Shown: piece by piece, positions 34,995 to 47,194 of the stretch
How the letters are laid out: each line of letters opens with the position of its first letter
Position numbering within the stretch: position 1 is the first letter of the stretch
Source of the DNA: Tetrahymena elliotti 4EA
Lineage: Eukaryota; Ciliophora; Oligohymenophorea; Hymenostomatida; Tetrahymenidae
NCBI GenBank assembly: GCA_000231825.2
Contig: JH720310.1
Span: 335,478 to 399,477 of the forward strand
Length of the DNA stretch: 64,000 nucleotides
Direction: 5' to 3'
Program-made: the position numbers and the translations under genes
Notes under the pieces: model-generated
Told to the model about the DNA's origin: nothing
Database searches by the model: none
Seen by the model: the letters and a program-made list of their open reading frames with translations, nothing else

Positions 34995-36625
34995 ATCTGA
35001 AATTTTAAATAAAAACAGTAATATTTTTTTTACATCCAAATTTATATATAAAAATGCATTCAAATCTAACTCAATAAAAAAATTTTATGTTTTATCATTT
35101 TCTTGAATTCTTTTCTTCTCATCCATATTTTCACTAAAATATGTGTGTAAAACAATAAAATTTTCATATAAACATCTTTATTCAAAGATAATTGTATTTG
35201 GCTAAAGTTATTTGGCAAAATAATTCTTACATTTTAATTTATGATTATAAATGTTATGACTCTCATAAATACAAATTTTTTCTTCCAAAAAGCTTGCCTA
35301 AAGGGATTTGGGAGTATCTCTGCTGGTGTGCTATGTGTCGTCTGCGCGAAGCGCAAAAGAGAAATAAATAAACAATTATTTAATTAAGTAAATTTGATTT
35401 TTTAATCAAAAAAGAAAGAATCAATCAATTAATTCTAATATTTTATTTTTTGCTAATTTCACTTTACAAATCTGCCTAAAAAATTTAATTATCAAATTAT
35501 TTTGAAAATATATATTTTAATAAAGTTGTTTTTGATTACATTTTCCAAAAATTTAGTAATCTATTATTATTCGCAAAATCCTGCTTTAAACAAGAACAGA
35601 ATAAATTATTTTACACAATTATCTAAAAGTTAATCAGTCAAAATATTTTAAAAAAATATATTCAAGCTTTAATTTTCTGTTGTCTAAAATTTTTTTACAC
35701 GAGAAATAAATTCAATTCAAACTTATTTAATTACATATTTAAATTTAATATTTTTTAACTTTTTTAGTTTATTTTTCAATTTGAAAATTTTATAAATATT
35801 AAAAAATTATTTTTTTAAAAAAATAAGAAAAATGAGAAAAAGAAGTATAAAGTAATATTTAAAGTTAGAAATGAAAGAAATAATATAAAATTTAATTTTA
35901 TTTAAAGTTGTTAATATTTTTTAAAAATGTATAAACAAAATATTATTAAATTATTTAAATTTTAATATTAATTTTTAAAAATGATATTTATTAAAAAGAG
36001 TAATGGACTATTAATTTAATTAAAATTATATTATTAAAATGAGTAGTGACCTTTGTTCATGTTATATATTTTCAAACCACATTTTTCCCTTTATAATATA
36101 TATGAAAAAATTTAGAATTGATAAGAAAAATATTTTTGAGTGAAATAAAATTTTACATATTTAATTGTTTACTAAAATCTTAATTTACTAAGAATTAATA
36201 TTTAATTTTTTGAGGTAAAAATCTAATTTAAATTTAGAGATTTTTCTAATGAAAATATTGTGTGAGCTTCTCTTGTTTTAAATTATTATAATTTAAATGC
36301 TTTATCACTGATGTTAGTGTCATTCATTGTATATTTAGTTCTACTTAGAAAAAATCAATCCATTTAAATAAAAAATTTAAGCATATGTAGGCTAAATAAA
36401 TGGAAAAATATCCACAGAATATAAATAAAACATCCTTGAAAGCTTGAGAATAAATTATTTGCATATTTTTAATTTGAAAATGGTCAAGAGAGTATATAAT
36501 TTTTAAATATATTTAAAATTTATATCTAATATTTCAATTTATTTAGTAAAAGTTACTCTTAAAAGTAAAAGAGACATACATATACTAAAAATATTAATGG
36601 AATTAATTTGTTTATTTTATATGAC
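34995..36625. other. Intergenic with a short GC-richer palindrome
   Basis: Mostly A/T DNA. At 35290-35355 an island with much higher G+C contains the perfect hairpin tgcgc-gaa-gcgca (about 35342-35354). No tRNA fold or coding frame could be assigned to it. Confidence 0.45.
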
Positions 36626-36928
36626 TCATTATTTAAGAGTTTTTTCATATTACAATCTACGCATGAGCAATCTTGCTTGAACGAATGTATTGCTAAAATG
36701 AACAGTGAAAAGAAAATAATTTCTTGGCTAAACTCTCCAAGCAAAACGCATAAATGTCATGGAAAAAATGGTCATGATAAATTGCATATCTCTTGATATT
36801 TTCTCTGGGGCTCTTTCCCAATCCAAAGCTCCTTAAATAACAAAACCGGAATTAGCAGCGGGTCCCCAAAAATGAGTAGTCTTAGGGCCAACGGGAGAAT
36901 TTATAAAAGCTGAAATTGCTTGCATCAT
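36626..36928 (-). CDS. MPC1: Mitochondrial pyruvate carrier subunit 1
   Basis: Intronless, 100 aa, a normal length for this family. Seen: S-P-V-G-P-K-T-T-H-F-W-G-P at residues 11-23, A-N-S-G-F-V-I-Q-G-A, the R-A-P-E-K-I-S loop, T-F-M-R-F-A-W-R-V-Q-P-R-N-Y and H-F-S-N, all in the order found in MPC1 proteins of plants and animals. Known: MPC1 pairs with MPC2 in the mitochondrial inner membrane to import pyruvate. Two ATGs lie in tandem (36928 and 36925); I took the first. The second-strand frame in the same place (36608-36796) is a shadow. No partner MPC2 is in the window. Confidence 0.92.
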
Positions 36929-38143
36929 TTTCTTATCTATTTACTTAGGAATTTGCTTATTAATTATTAAATTTTAAATAAAAATCTGTTATTATCTGCT
37001 CATTATTATTTTATTTAATTATCTATATTTTATTAAGCCCTCCTTCTTTAAAATTTATACCTGATATGTGATGAAAAAAGGAGTGTAAGCTGTATTAATA
37101 AGAGAGAACATAATATACATAATAAATACTAATAATTTCGCAAATAACAACTCTATATTTAAATGTTTATATCTTATCAATAAATATCCTTATTTAATTA
37201 TCCTCTGTATTTACTTTTTAATCTTACAATATCTTTATTTATTTTGTAATATTGTTTAAAACTTAATAAATTCATTTTTTAACAAAGTTACTTTTTACCT
37301 GAATTAATTATTTGTTGACTAATTTTAAAGTTACTGATACTGTAAATATTATTCACTCTCTAATTATACTTTCAATTATTTAAAATTTTTAAAAATTATT
37401 TTTAGTCAGAATCAAGTTAATAAATATGAAGCAAGAAATTCAATTAATTACATTATCAAAACACTTTTTTAATGATTTTATAAATTTTATTTTTTAATGA
37501 TTTTAAGCTTAATCAAAGCCAAAAAAGGACTTATCCATTAAATACCACTTCCATTCAAAAATTATTTTTTGAAAAATAAACATAATTTATCTCTGGTGGA
37601 GCTATGCTCCCTCCCCCCCTTCTCACAAACCTTACAAGCTTATATTTTATTTTTTCTTAATAATTATAAAAGTTTGATCAATGTATTTATCTTTGAAATA
37701 TATAATATTGATCTGCGTAGTATTTTATCCATTTTCTAATTATATTTTAAAATTGCTTAAGAACTATCTTGTTAATATACTCAAGGCCAAGAGTCAAAGT
37801 TTAGAGATTAGTGCATTTTGCTAAATGTACTTATCTTTGAAAAATTTAATATTAATCTGTGCCATTTTTTATCCAAAATTTTCTTTATTATTATGTTTTA
37901 AAATAGCTTCAGAGCTATCTTGTTTTGGCAGCAGTCCATTTATGTAGTAAAAATTGTGATTTTTTTAGAATTTGAATAATAATAAAATTAATTATTAATT
38001 AAGATGAAACAGTTATTAATATCATTATCTCATTGTTAATTGAAAAGAAAAAAAATAAAATTTTTAAATGAAAAGAGTGTTTAATATATTTTATTAAAAT
38101 TACAAAAAATAAAGATAGAACTACTAAATAAATTTAAATATTA
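36929..38143. other. Intergenic with LRR relic
   Basis: A/T-rich. It contains the hairpin ggagc-tat-gctcc near 37599-37611 followed by a C-run, and a decayed minus-strand LRR piece at 37680-37930 (separate entry). Confidence 0.45.
37680..37930 (-). pseudogene. Decayed leucine-rich-repeat fragment
   Basis: On the minus strand, 37772-37832 reads L-A-K-C-T-N-L-Q-T-L-T-L-G-L, the consensus of the LRR exons at 26-28 kb. It is flanked by two similar blocks (one near 37690-37770, the other near 37835-37925) that look like a local duplication. No start, no further repeats and no clean splice sites are visible, so I treat it as a relic. Confidence 0.5.
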
Positions 38144-39531
38144 TCACTAGCTCTATCTGTACTTTAGTTTTAGTTGCTCTAATCTTTCTTAATGCTTTCT
38201 AATTTCTTCTTTCTCAGCATCAGAAGGTTAAGGGTACTACTATTGCTTTCTTAATTTTTTTTCAAATTTTAATCAAATTTTCGATGATCAAAATAAAATT
38301 TAAACAAAAATCTTCAAGAAAAATTATTTTAAAAATGATTTAACAAAATATCAAATTTACTTTTTTTACTAATTAGATTCATATCTGTCTATAATAGAAT
38401 CAGCAGGATAAGAATTGGCAAGCTACTATTCCTCTGTGACTGAGTTATAGTTATTTAGTTGTTAAATTTATTCATTTCTGTATCTTTTGTTTGACTCAAG
38501 ATTTTACAATTATCTTACATTTTCAGATATTTGACTGTCTTTTTTCTGAGTGGATATAAAACCGTCAGCAAATAAGCCTTCTTACTCTTTCTTTTTGATG
38601 ATATCCTAGATAAATTTTCTTTCTTCTTCAAAATCAAATTTTTCTTTTCCTATAACTTCGTCTCGAAATGACTCACGAATTCTTCTAACAAGAACTTGGT
38701 TTTCTCTTCTAAGAGATTCAATTAGTGTTTGCTTTTATTCTACAAGCTAATTGTAGAAGTTCAAATCCTTATTTTAAGTCTCTAATTCTAGGATATATCT
38801 ATTCTTTTCAAGAAGCTAGTTTTCCAACACTTGTATTTACTCTTCAAAGAAAGTAAATTTTTAATTAAATCTTTCTACTATCTCTTAGTTCTTTAATTTT
38901 TCTTTTTCAACTTCAGAATCAATAATTCTTTGTTTGGCCAGCTCATTATCTTCATATAGCTTAAGCTTATTCTCAAGTTAACTTTATAAATTAACAATAT
39001 ACTTTAATACACCTCATCGATATTACTAAATAAACAATTCAATACAAAACTCTCATGTTCAAATTCTCAATTTCGATTTCTCTCTATCTCTTTAAATATT
39101 CTTTATCATCCCCCATCTTTTTATATTCTGCTAATAATGCTTTAAAACCATTAAAAAAAATATTAGATTTCTGATTCATTTATTGATTATTAAAGCAATC
39201 TAATTAAACTAACTTAAATTCCTACTTTTTAAATCTTTGCAGTGACCTTCTAATTCTTTGATGTATTACTCTTTTTCATAGATGTCTTTCTTTATTATAT
39301 TATTTGATATTTTTATTAAAAATTTTAAAGCAATTAATGATTGATTGATGATTTACTTAATATTATGAAATGCTGCTTTTAAACTTAAGCTCATCTTCAA
39401 TTTCTTTTCTATATTCTAATAAAGTGATTATTAACATTTCTCCCTAAACAATTTTGCAAATACTATCAAAGTGTATGTATACCTTGCTTATTAAAATTAT
39501 CCTTTGGACCGCGATTAATATAACTACTCAT
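38144..39531 (-). CDS. Coiled-coil protein
   Basis: Starts M-S-S-Y-I-N-R-G-P-K-D-N-F-N (exon 39531-39483) and ends ...L-K-Y-R-Q-S-Q at TGA 38144-38146. Five to seven exons. Clear coding blocks lie at about 39427-39370 (L-L-E-Y-R-K-E-I-E-D-E-L-K), 39290-39200 (K-E-L-E-G-H-C-K-D-L), 39145-39060, 38975-38372 (a long heptad-rich exon with L-I-E-S-L-R-R-E-N-Q and R-R-I-R-E-S-F-R-D-E-V) and 38258-38144. Internal exon edges are approximate. Almost the whole protein is coiled coil with Glu/Lys/Gln, and there is no other domain. I cannot name a family; ciliary or basal-body coiled-coil proteins (DUF4515-like) are one possibility, given how common they are in ciliates, but this is only a guess. Confidence 0.65.
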
Positions 39532-39824
39532 AATAAATGTGTTTAGAAATCAATCAATCTATGTATTTATTTGTTCAATCTTTAAAAATAACCAACTAAA
39601 TAAAATTTTTATTGTTTTTTATTTCAATTTCAAAATCAGTGAAATCAATCAAATAAATAATTTACATGATCATTAAAAAGATCATAGAGAAATCAATACC
39701 ATTATAACTAAATAAAATATGTGTTTATTTGTTAAAAAATCTTAAAAATTATTATTTAATTTATTTTAAAAAGTAAAAGTGTTAAAATAAGGTTAAGAAA
39801 ATAAAAGAAAAATAATGGTAAATT

Positions 39825-40020
39825 ATGGTGTAGCATACAGATGAAACTCACGATCCATTGAAAGAATCCAGAGCGATTAAAGTATGCATTTATTTGACCC
39901 CTGCTTATTTCTGAAAGCGTTGATTTGCCAAATTAGCAAACTTTTTATATGAAATAAAAAGATTGTTAATAGCGCCACTTTCAAAAACAAAAAAAAACAG
40001 CAAATTCAAAAAAACTTTGA
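39825..40020 (+). CDS. Very small spliced gene, 46 aa, unknown
   Basis: Exon 1 (39825-39881) reads M-V-Q-H-T-D-E-T-H-D-P-L-K-E-S-R-A-I-K; a 55-base intron (39882-39936, gtatgc...aattag) follows; exon 2 (39937-40020) reads Q-T-F-Y-M-K-Q-K-D-C-Q-Q-R-H-F-Q-K-Q and ends K-K-L then TGA. The composition is charged and protein-like, the DNA is less A/T-rich than around it, and the intron has good ends and ciliate length. I do not recognise the family. The size and charge would suit a small mitochondrial or ribosome-associated factor, but nothing shows this. It could also be two exons of a longer gene. Confidence 0.42.
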
Positions 40021-41025
40021 ATTCGCCAACTTCAGGGCCTGTTTATAATTTGATTTTTTTGCCATTTTTTTAATTTTATTTAAAGAACTTCTATTTATTT
40101 AGAACTTCATTTATATTCTTCTTTTGAAAGAGTTTGTTTTTGTAAAAATAGTAAATTATTTCTAATTATTTAATTATCAATTATTTCTTTCTTTCTCTCT
40201 ACCTATATCATATTTTCCCTATTAATTAGTTCTCTTTAATTTATACTTCCAATTTCCAATTAATTTTACAAGCTATTAGCATATAAAAACAAAAAACCAC
40301 AATTAGCAATTATTATTCAACCATATCAATATCAAAAATTATTTACTCATTCATTATTAAGGTTTTTGCTGTAAAATAGTTAAAAACAAATTATTGGTAA
40401 ATTATTTTTTTTTTATTAAATATTTTTGATGTCAACAGAACTTGTTTAAATTATCCTCTTTATAATTAATCTTAAGCTTAAAATAATAAAAAAACAAATA
40501 AAATATAATTTTCAAACTCTTAACTCCTTTTTAAGATAAATAAATTAAATTTTTTTAAAATTTTAATCTTTATAAAAATATATACTTTTGAATATTCCAC
40601 AAGAAATAATATCCTAAATAAATGAAAAACTTATGAATCATATTAAAATCTAAAATAAAATTTGTTGTTTTTAAGTCATAAATCAAATAAAAGGACTTGT
40701 TGTTTTTTTTTGTTAAAAATAAAGCATAAAATAAATTTATTAATTAATAAAAGAATTTAATTTAAAAAAATATCTACAAAGTAATTTTTTCAAAAATAGA
40801 GAGAGTAAGAGTTGAACAAAAAAACAAAATTTAAATAATAAAATTAAAGTAATGTTTTTAAAAATGACATTGATTATTGATTTTTCAAGATAAAATTTAT
40901 TTTATTTTAAAAAATTCAAGTTTTAAATAGGAATAAAAGCAGGTATAAAATATTATCCAATAAAACTCAAAAGTTTAACACAAAAAGTAATGAAAATAAA
41001 CATTTACATAAAAAATTGAAAAGAT
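40021..41025. other. A/T-rich intergenic
   Basis: Contains a short inverted repeat (aattcaaa-aaaac-tttgaatt, about 40002-40023) at the end of the small gene, which could form a hairpin in its transcript. Otherwise simple A/T DNA with no supported gene. Confidence 0.4.
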
Positions 41026-44000
41026 TCAAAAAACTTTCTAATTTTAAGATTTTTCATAGACTAAATTGATGTCTAAACCTATAGACTGCTAATTAATTAA
41101 ATTCAAAACAGATTCATTTATTTAAATATGTTGGTTAACTAAGATATTAATCAAGTTAAATTCATATTCAGCTATTAAAATTGAAGCATTTTGATCAAGA
41201 ATTCTTACTAAAGCTGAGCCTTCTTCTAAGTATTTGATAATTTCCTTAGATATGGAAATAAAATACTATTAATTTGCAATTACATTATTTGACTAAATAG
41301 GTTTGAAGAGATGATTTAAGTAGGTATCATCTTTGAATAATTTAAACTAAATAACACACTACTCTTCTATATTTGTTACATTTACATTAATTGTTAAAAA
41401 TCCTTATTTTGGTAGAAGTTTTTGAACTTATTACTCTTTAGCAAAGAGTATCTCTTGGTATTTTTAAGAACCTGACTATTCGATTTCTCTCTTAAATTCT
41501 ATCTTGAAGTTAATATTTCCAATATGGATGTTTTCTGGGTTTTCTAGAGGTAAGCTAGTAGTTCTTGTGATAAAGTTATTAGATCTATCTTCAAATATAT
41601 CAAGCAAGCTATCAATACCTAAATTAGTTTTCGCTATTAAATTATCATTTGAAGCACTTTTATTTTCAATTTCATTTATATTTGTTAATTCCCTAATCTC
41701 AATTTGTATTTAGTTACTTTTGAAAACATTCATTATGTTTTCAGTGTTTTTAATAAATATTTTATGGGTTCCAAAAAGAGCAAGTCTATAGTAATTTTCT
41801 TTTTTGTATTTTAACTCAAAAATACTTGAATCAATCCAATTTTCATCTTCTAATGGTAGTAAATATCTAATATAAACTATTTTACCATCTTGATCCTCTG
41901 ATATTTTCAACTCTGTCATTGAAGCTACACTGAATTTAAATTAATAAATTAACAAATGCTCTTCATTATTATTTGATTGATTATTTTCTTCTCCTGCTTG
42001 GTTGTTTTTATTTTCGTTTGACTAATTTTATTATTACTTATTCTTCATTAATGATTTATTCAAAATCATATTTAAATCTCTTAATTCACTATCATTGCTT
42101 TTTATACTGTTATTTGGTAATTTCTATTACTCTAAAATAGCATTTTCTAAACTAAGCAAATAAGAATTAAATTAGAGAACAGGAACTTTTAAAGCATAAT
42201 TCATGTTTGTATTTTAGTTATTCAGTTCTTAGATTTCCTTCAAAATTGTAAAGCATTCCCAGAAACTTAATTCAATTCCTACTTATTAAAATAGATCTTT
42301 GCATAATTTTATGTCTATCTCTAAACAGCTTTAAGTCTATTTTGTAAAAATTAAAATTAATCATTTTTAAACTATTATAATAGTAAATATATAAAAATAT
42401 TTAACAACTTTCTGAAAATTTTAATTCAGAAAAACTAATATTGGAAAAATAAAAAAATTTAAGATTGTAAAATTTTTAATGAAATATTGAATTACCTTTT
42501 CTTCTGAGATTACTCCTATTTAAATTTTGTTTGCTGCAATTTCTTATTTTAAATTCTAAATAATTTAATCTCTAAAAAGTTATTCATCATATTAGTAGAG
42601 ATTTCTGATTTTAGAATATGTTTCAATCTATTTTAAGTAATCTACTATTTATCCTACATTAATCAGGTTGCCTCCTTCTTAATCTTTTTCTTTAAAAAAA
42701 GTTTTAAATTTAGATAATTTCGTGTATTAAATTAATATAAAATACCTTTTGTGAGATATTTAAGAATACTTTCTACTTGTTGTTAATCTAATCCAGCAAG
42801 AGCTAGCTGAGCAAAAGTGTTTTGCAATTCCTCTTTGGTTGTGTATCCGAATTTGCTATTATTATTCAATACTTTTTCAAATTCAATCATAGTAATTCTA
42901 TTTATATGGAGTATTTCTATAAATGCTTAAATTATTGATGTAAGAGTGCCTCTAATTTATTCCTCAACCAAAAGATATGCACTGTAAGACTTAGTAAATA
43001 GCTCACTTTCGTAATATGAAACATTTTAAAAGTCAAAGAACTTACAAAAGTAAACTAAATTCTAAAGAGATGGCCACTTTATAGGAAGATTAGACAGAAA
43101 GTTAAATAATTCAAATTATTTAATAAAATACTAGGGAGGTCTTAAGGAGTTAACAAATTCTCTTATTCTATTTTTAATTTTTAAGTCATTAACTCTTAAA
43201 CATTCAAATGTTTCAATATAAATAATCTCAGTTGATGTCATGTTATTCTCAGGTAAATATTAATTTAAACTAATCTTATTTTTATTATTTGTTGTATTTT
43301 TATTTGTTCTTTAGGCTGAATTTTAATTGTTTTTATTAGAATTAATCTATCCTTATTGAGGACTTTAATTATCATCCGACTATGGAATATCTTCTAGATA
43401 ATTTTAATCTATTATTTTCATTTCTGGTATTTCTGATAACTACAATTCTTGTAATTATTAATTCATATTCATATTTTAGAATTATTGATTTATCTTTTCA
43501 TTTTAAGAATTTATCCTTTACTTCTACTCAATAGTATTGTTATTATCTCTTACTGGAATATTTTGAGTATTTCCATTTTGAATTTAAATTTCTTTAAATT
43601 TAGTAACTTAACCCACTGAGCCAAAGACTAGTTAAGTAAAAACTTGCCCTAAAATCCTCTTGGATGGAATTTAAGCAAGCTCTTAATTTTCGTTAGACAC
43701 AATTACTATCATACTATTATTATCACTTGAGCACCAATTATCATTAAACTAATTGTTTTTATCCAAAACACTATTAGAAATCTTACTTAAATTCAAATTA
43801 ATAAGTCCTAACAGATCATCTGTTTTCTTTTCATAACTTTTAGCCCAAACCTCAACAATAAAAGGAACTTTTCTCTAAAAAGTAAAAAAAAATATTAATT
43901 CAAGTTAAACAAAATATTCTTTAATCTTAACCAAAATTTCTATTTTTAAACAGTAAATTTTTTTCATTTGTTTGCTTGTTTTCTTCAAAATATTAAATTT

Positions 44001-47000
44001 ATTATTTATTTAAGTGTTATTGAAATTAACTTTTTTGATTTGAGTTTAAAGGTTTAAACCAGCTAAACCAAAATTTCAATCTTTAAAAGAACAAATTGAG
44101 TTAAAATTGTTAAATTTTTAATTAGTTTGCTTTCTTCAAAATCTTACTTAAATGTGCTTCTTTAAAAGCTATGGAAAAAGATTAATTTGTTTTTTGGATA
44201 TGTTTAAATTTTTAAATCAACTTAATAACAATATGGTGATTTTGGTTAAATTTTAAATACAATTGAATGCAAATTTTTTTATAAATTACCATTTTAATGA
44301 TAGTTTCTTTGTTGCATGGCATGATGAATTCAGAGTCAAATGAATTGATATAATTATTTTGATATTCAATTTATTTAGTTAGAATGTTTTCTAAAGTTCC
44401 ATACACTTTGAACTATAAGTAAATCTTTCTTCCATTTAGTTCGTTTGTGTAGTTACTCAGAAATAGAAGACTAGAAAACTTAAGATATATTTAGAAAGAA
44501 ACAGTTGGCTATTTTACAACTTGAATTGCCTACTTAAAGGGTTAATTTGAATATTAATTAGCTGAATTTTAAATTGGATTAAAGCTTTTCATGCCAAAAC
44601 TTTTATGATGTTATGAGTATATTGTCCCTTGGTTTAGATTGTCTTAAAATAAAGAAACTCCTACCTTAAAAGAACCTACAATTGAATCTACATTTTTCTC
44701 TATTGGTTTGAGGTCTTACTTCTTAATGACCACTTGCTTTGTTTCTTATTATTTATCATTACTTGCTAAACTTGAAAACTTTGTTTTCATATCCAAATGA
44801 AATAACCCAACGAAATCTCTACTTTTAGCTAAAAATTCCTTTACAGTCAAAACAGAAGTAGCTAATAAAGTAACCAAATCATTATTATCCTATAAATATA
44901 TTTTTAATTAAGGATATATAAGTATTTGCATGAATTTAATCTAATTACTTTCTTAATATCCATTGTGTTTTTAGGAATACTAAAAGCTTTAATTTAAAAC
45001 TCTATTTACTAATTTAGTAAATTATCAATTTAATCAGGCTGAATGCTTATATTTTAGTATATTTCACTATTAAATTTAAACAGTGACTCCTAAATGTTCT
45101 TACAAACAGTCCTATTTATTTAATCATTAAATTTACCAAATTAAAAGAAGATTTTTCTCTTTAAAAGTAATTTTATTATCAAGAATATTTATTTTTTTTT
45201 TGAACAAATTTAAAAGAATATTTTTTCCTTTAAATCATTTTATTCATTTAAATTTAAAGTTAAAAAATGTTTGATTGATTTAAAAGATTACTTCATAATG
45301 TCTGAATTAGGTTGCTTACAGTTGAAGCAATCAGGTAGAATGCACTCAACATAGATATTTTTTTATGATATTTTAGCCAAGAAGTTGTTATCGTTACAGT
45401 GAAACTCAAATAATTGGATTTTAAGTTTATTTTTAGAGAAGATTTATTGATTGACTGGAAAAGGCTGTTTTGGTTTTTGGAAGGTTTGATGGTTTGTGTT
45501 TAATTGTTATTTTTAAGTTAGTTATTGGTTTTCTTTTTAAGCTTGTCTTTCTCTTTCAAGCTTTTATTCTTGCAGTTCCTTTTCTTTAAGCTACAATTTT
45601 TGTGTTTAAAGTTAAATCTTTTTATTTTCAATTTGATTTCTTTCTTATTCCTCTTTGATTCTTTATTATTCTAAAGCTCTTTAGTGTTGAATTTGTTCTT
45701 GATATTAATCGTATATTTGCTCTCCTAAATTTACTAATTTATCAAGTTTGTTTGCTAGTTGCTTGTTTGTTTTTTCTATTTCTCCCATTTTATAAACTGA
45801 TTCTTATTACATCTCATTTTACTTTTAAATAAATAAGGAGTTCTAACTAGATAAAACGAATGCATTATCATTTGGGTTTGTGCTATCTTTATTTAAAGTT
45901 TAATTATTTATATTTCCATTACTTATGTTGTTCTAATTTATGCTTTTAGCTTGTTGACTCTAATTTGGCTAAGTTTGCTTTTAATTAACTTAAAATGTTT
46001 ACTACTGTTAGTTCTGTAGTTATTATTACTATTATTACTTTTATGTAAGTCTGAGATTTTATTACATTTATAATTGCTAAAAATTTGTATTTTGGTCATG
46101 AACATCCTTTTCTTCTTCATGATAAAAACTACTTCCAGTGTACCTGTTTGGGTCATAACTTTCATTATTTTAAACTAAAGAAGCTGGTATTCTTTATCCA
46201 AAAGCATCTTAGAATTAAGGTTTAACTGTTAATGTTTAAGTTTCTTCATAAGAAGGGTTATATTAAGGATTAATTGCTCCTACATTGTTAGGGCTTAATT
46301 TTTCATTAAGTTGCTAAATGACATAATCTTCTATGACTTTGAAATCTGCTTGATTGTATTTAGCTTCTGCTTTATTTACAAACTTGCTGATGTCTGTATC
46401 AAAATAATTGCTTATCTCTAATTCAATGCTTCCTATTTTTTAGTTTGCATTCTTTGGCTGTGTAATAGAAAAATTTCCTCTCAAGTTTTTAAACAAAGAC
46501 TCAGTGTGCTCAGTGATGCTAGTAGATATAAAAATGCATTTAAAATTTCTCCATTTATAAAAATATTTTCAAAAAATTAAATGAAAATAAACTCATCATT
46601 TTTGTTAAGTAGTTTATTAGTTAGTTAGTAAGATTTATTTTAAATTTTGAAAATCTTCTATAAATAAATACTATCAAAGCTTTATAAATTGAAAAGTTGA
46701 ATGAGCTCTAAAGCTGTTAATCATTTAAATATAAAATATATTTGAATTGTTCTAATAAAATTACTTCTGCTCTAAAAAGTTCTCAAAAGGAATGTCTACA
46801 AATCCCAAAATTAAATCTTTATGATCAACAACAGATAATTTAAGGATATTCATATCTAATAAATATGATCTAAAATTCCATATGCTGCAACCAATCAAGT
46901 ATTTATATGAGGTTTTAAAATATCTAAGAAGCTCCTTCTTTGCATTGGAAGGAACAAGCAAGTGACTAGCTCCTTTTTCAGCAAAAAAATTCATCCTTAT

Positions 47001-47194
47001 TCTAACATCTCCGTCATGATGTAAAACATTTAAGAAATTAAGCTTTTTTATTTTAACTTCAAGTTCGCCATAAATGATTTGCGAAATGTGCTCAAATCCA
47101 GGAGGAAGGATAACAAAATTATCTAAAATAAAATAATATGATTGATGTTAAACTTAACTCAAATTAATGTAAAACCTATTTTGCCCTGACTCAT
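41026..47194 (-). CDS. C2CD3: C2CD3-like multi-C2 centriole / basal-body protein
   Basis: Eight exons with consistent phases (47194-47176, 47122-46765, 46518-45292, 45156-44949, 44889-44290, 43874-42746, 42689-42496, 42336-41026), 1681 aa. Residues about 15-165 match the special N-terminal C2 domain of C2CD3: I-Y-G-E-L-E-V-K-I-K-K-L, then F-K-T-S-Y-K-Y-L-I-G-C, then F-R-S-Y-L-L-D-M-N-I-L-K-L-S-V and a closing G-S-I-E-L-E-I-S strand. A Gln/Asn-rich stretch (about 220-370) and a coiled coil (about 395-465) follow. Further C2-like segments lie near 485-600, 700-815 (V-P-F-I-V-E-V-W at exon 6 start) and in the last exon, and an EF-hand-like helix pair near 1150. Known: C2CD3 is needed for centriole distal-end assembly and distal appendages. 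Inferred: the basal-body distal-end factor in this ciliate. The weakest part is the number of C-terminal C2 domains. Confidence 0.75.

Noticed and set aside
39831..39890. Candidate C/D-box RNA (gcatac...gtatgc stem with a gatga box)
   Set aside because: The D box (ctga) is not at the required place and the same bases read well as exon 1 of a small spliced gene.
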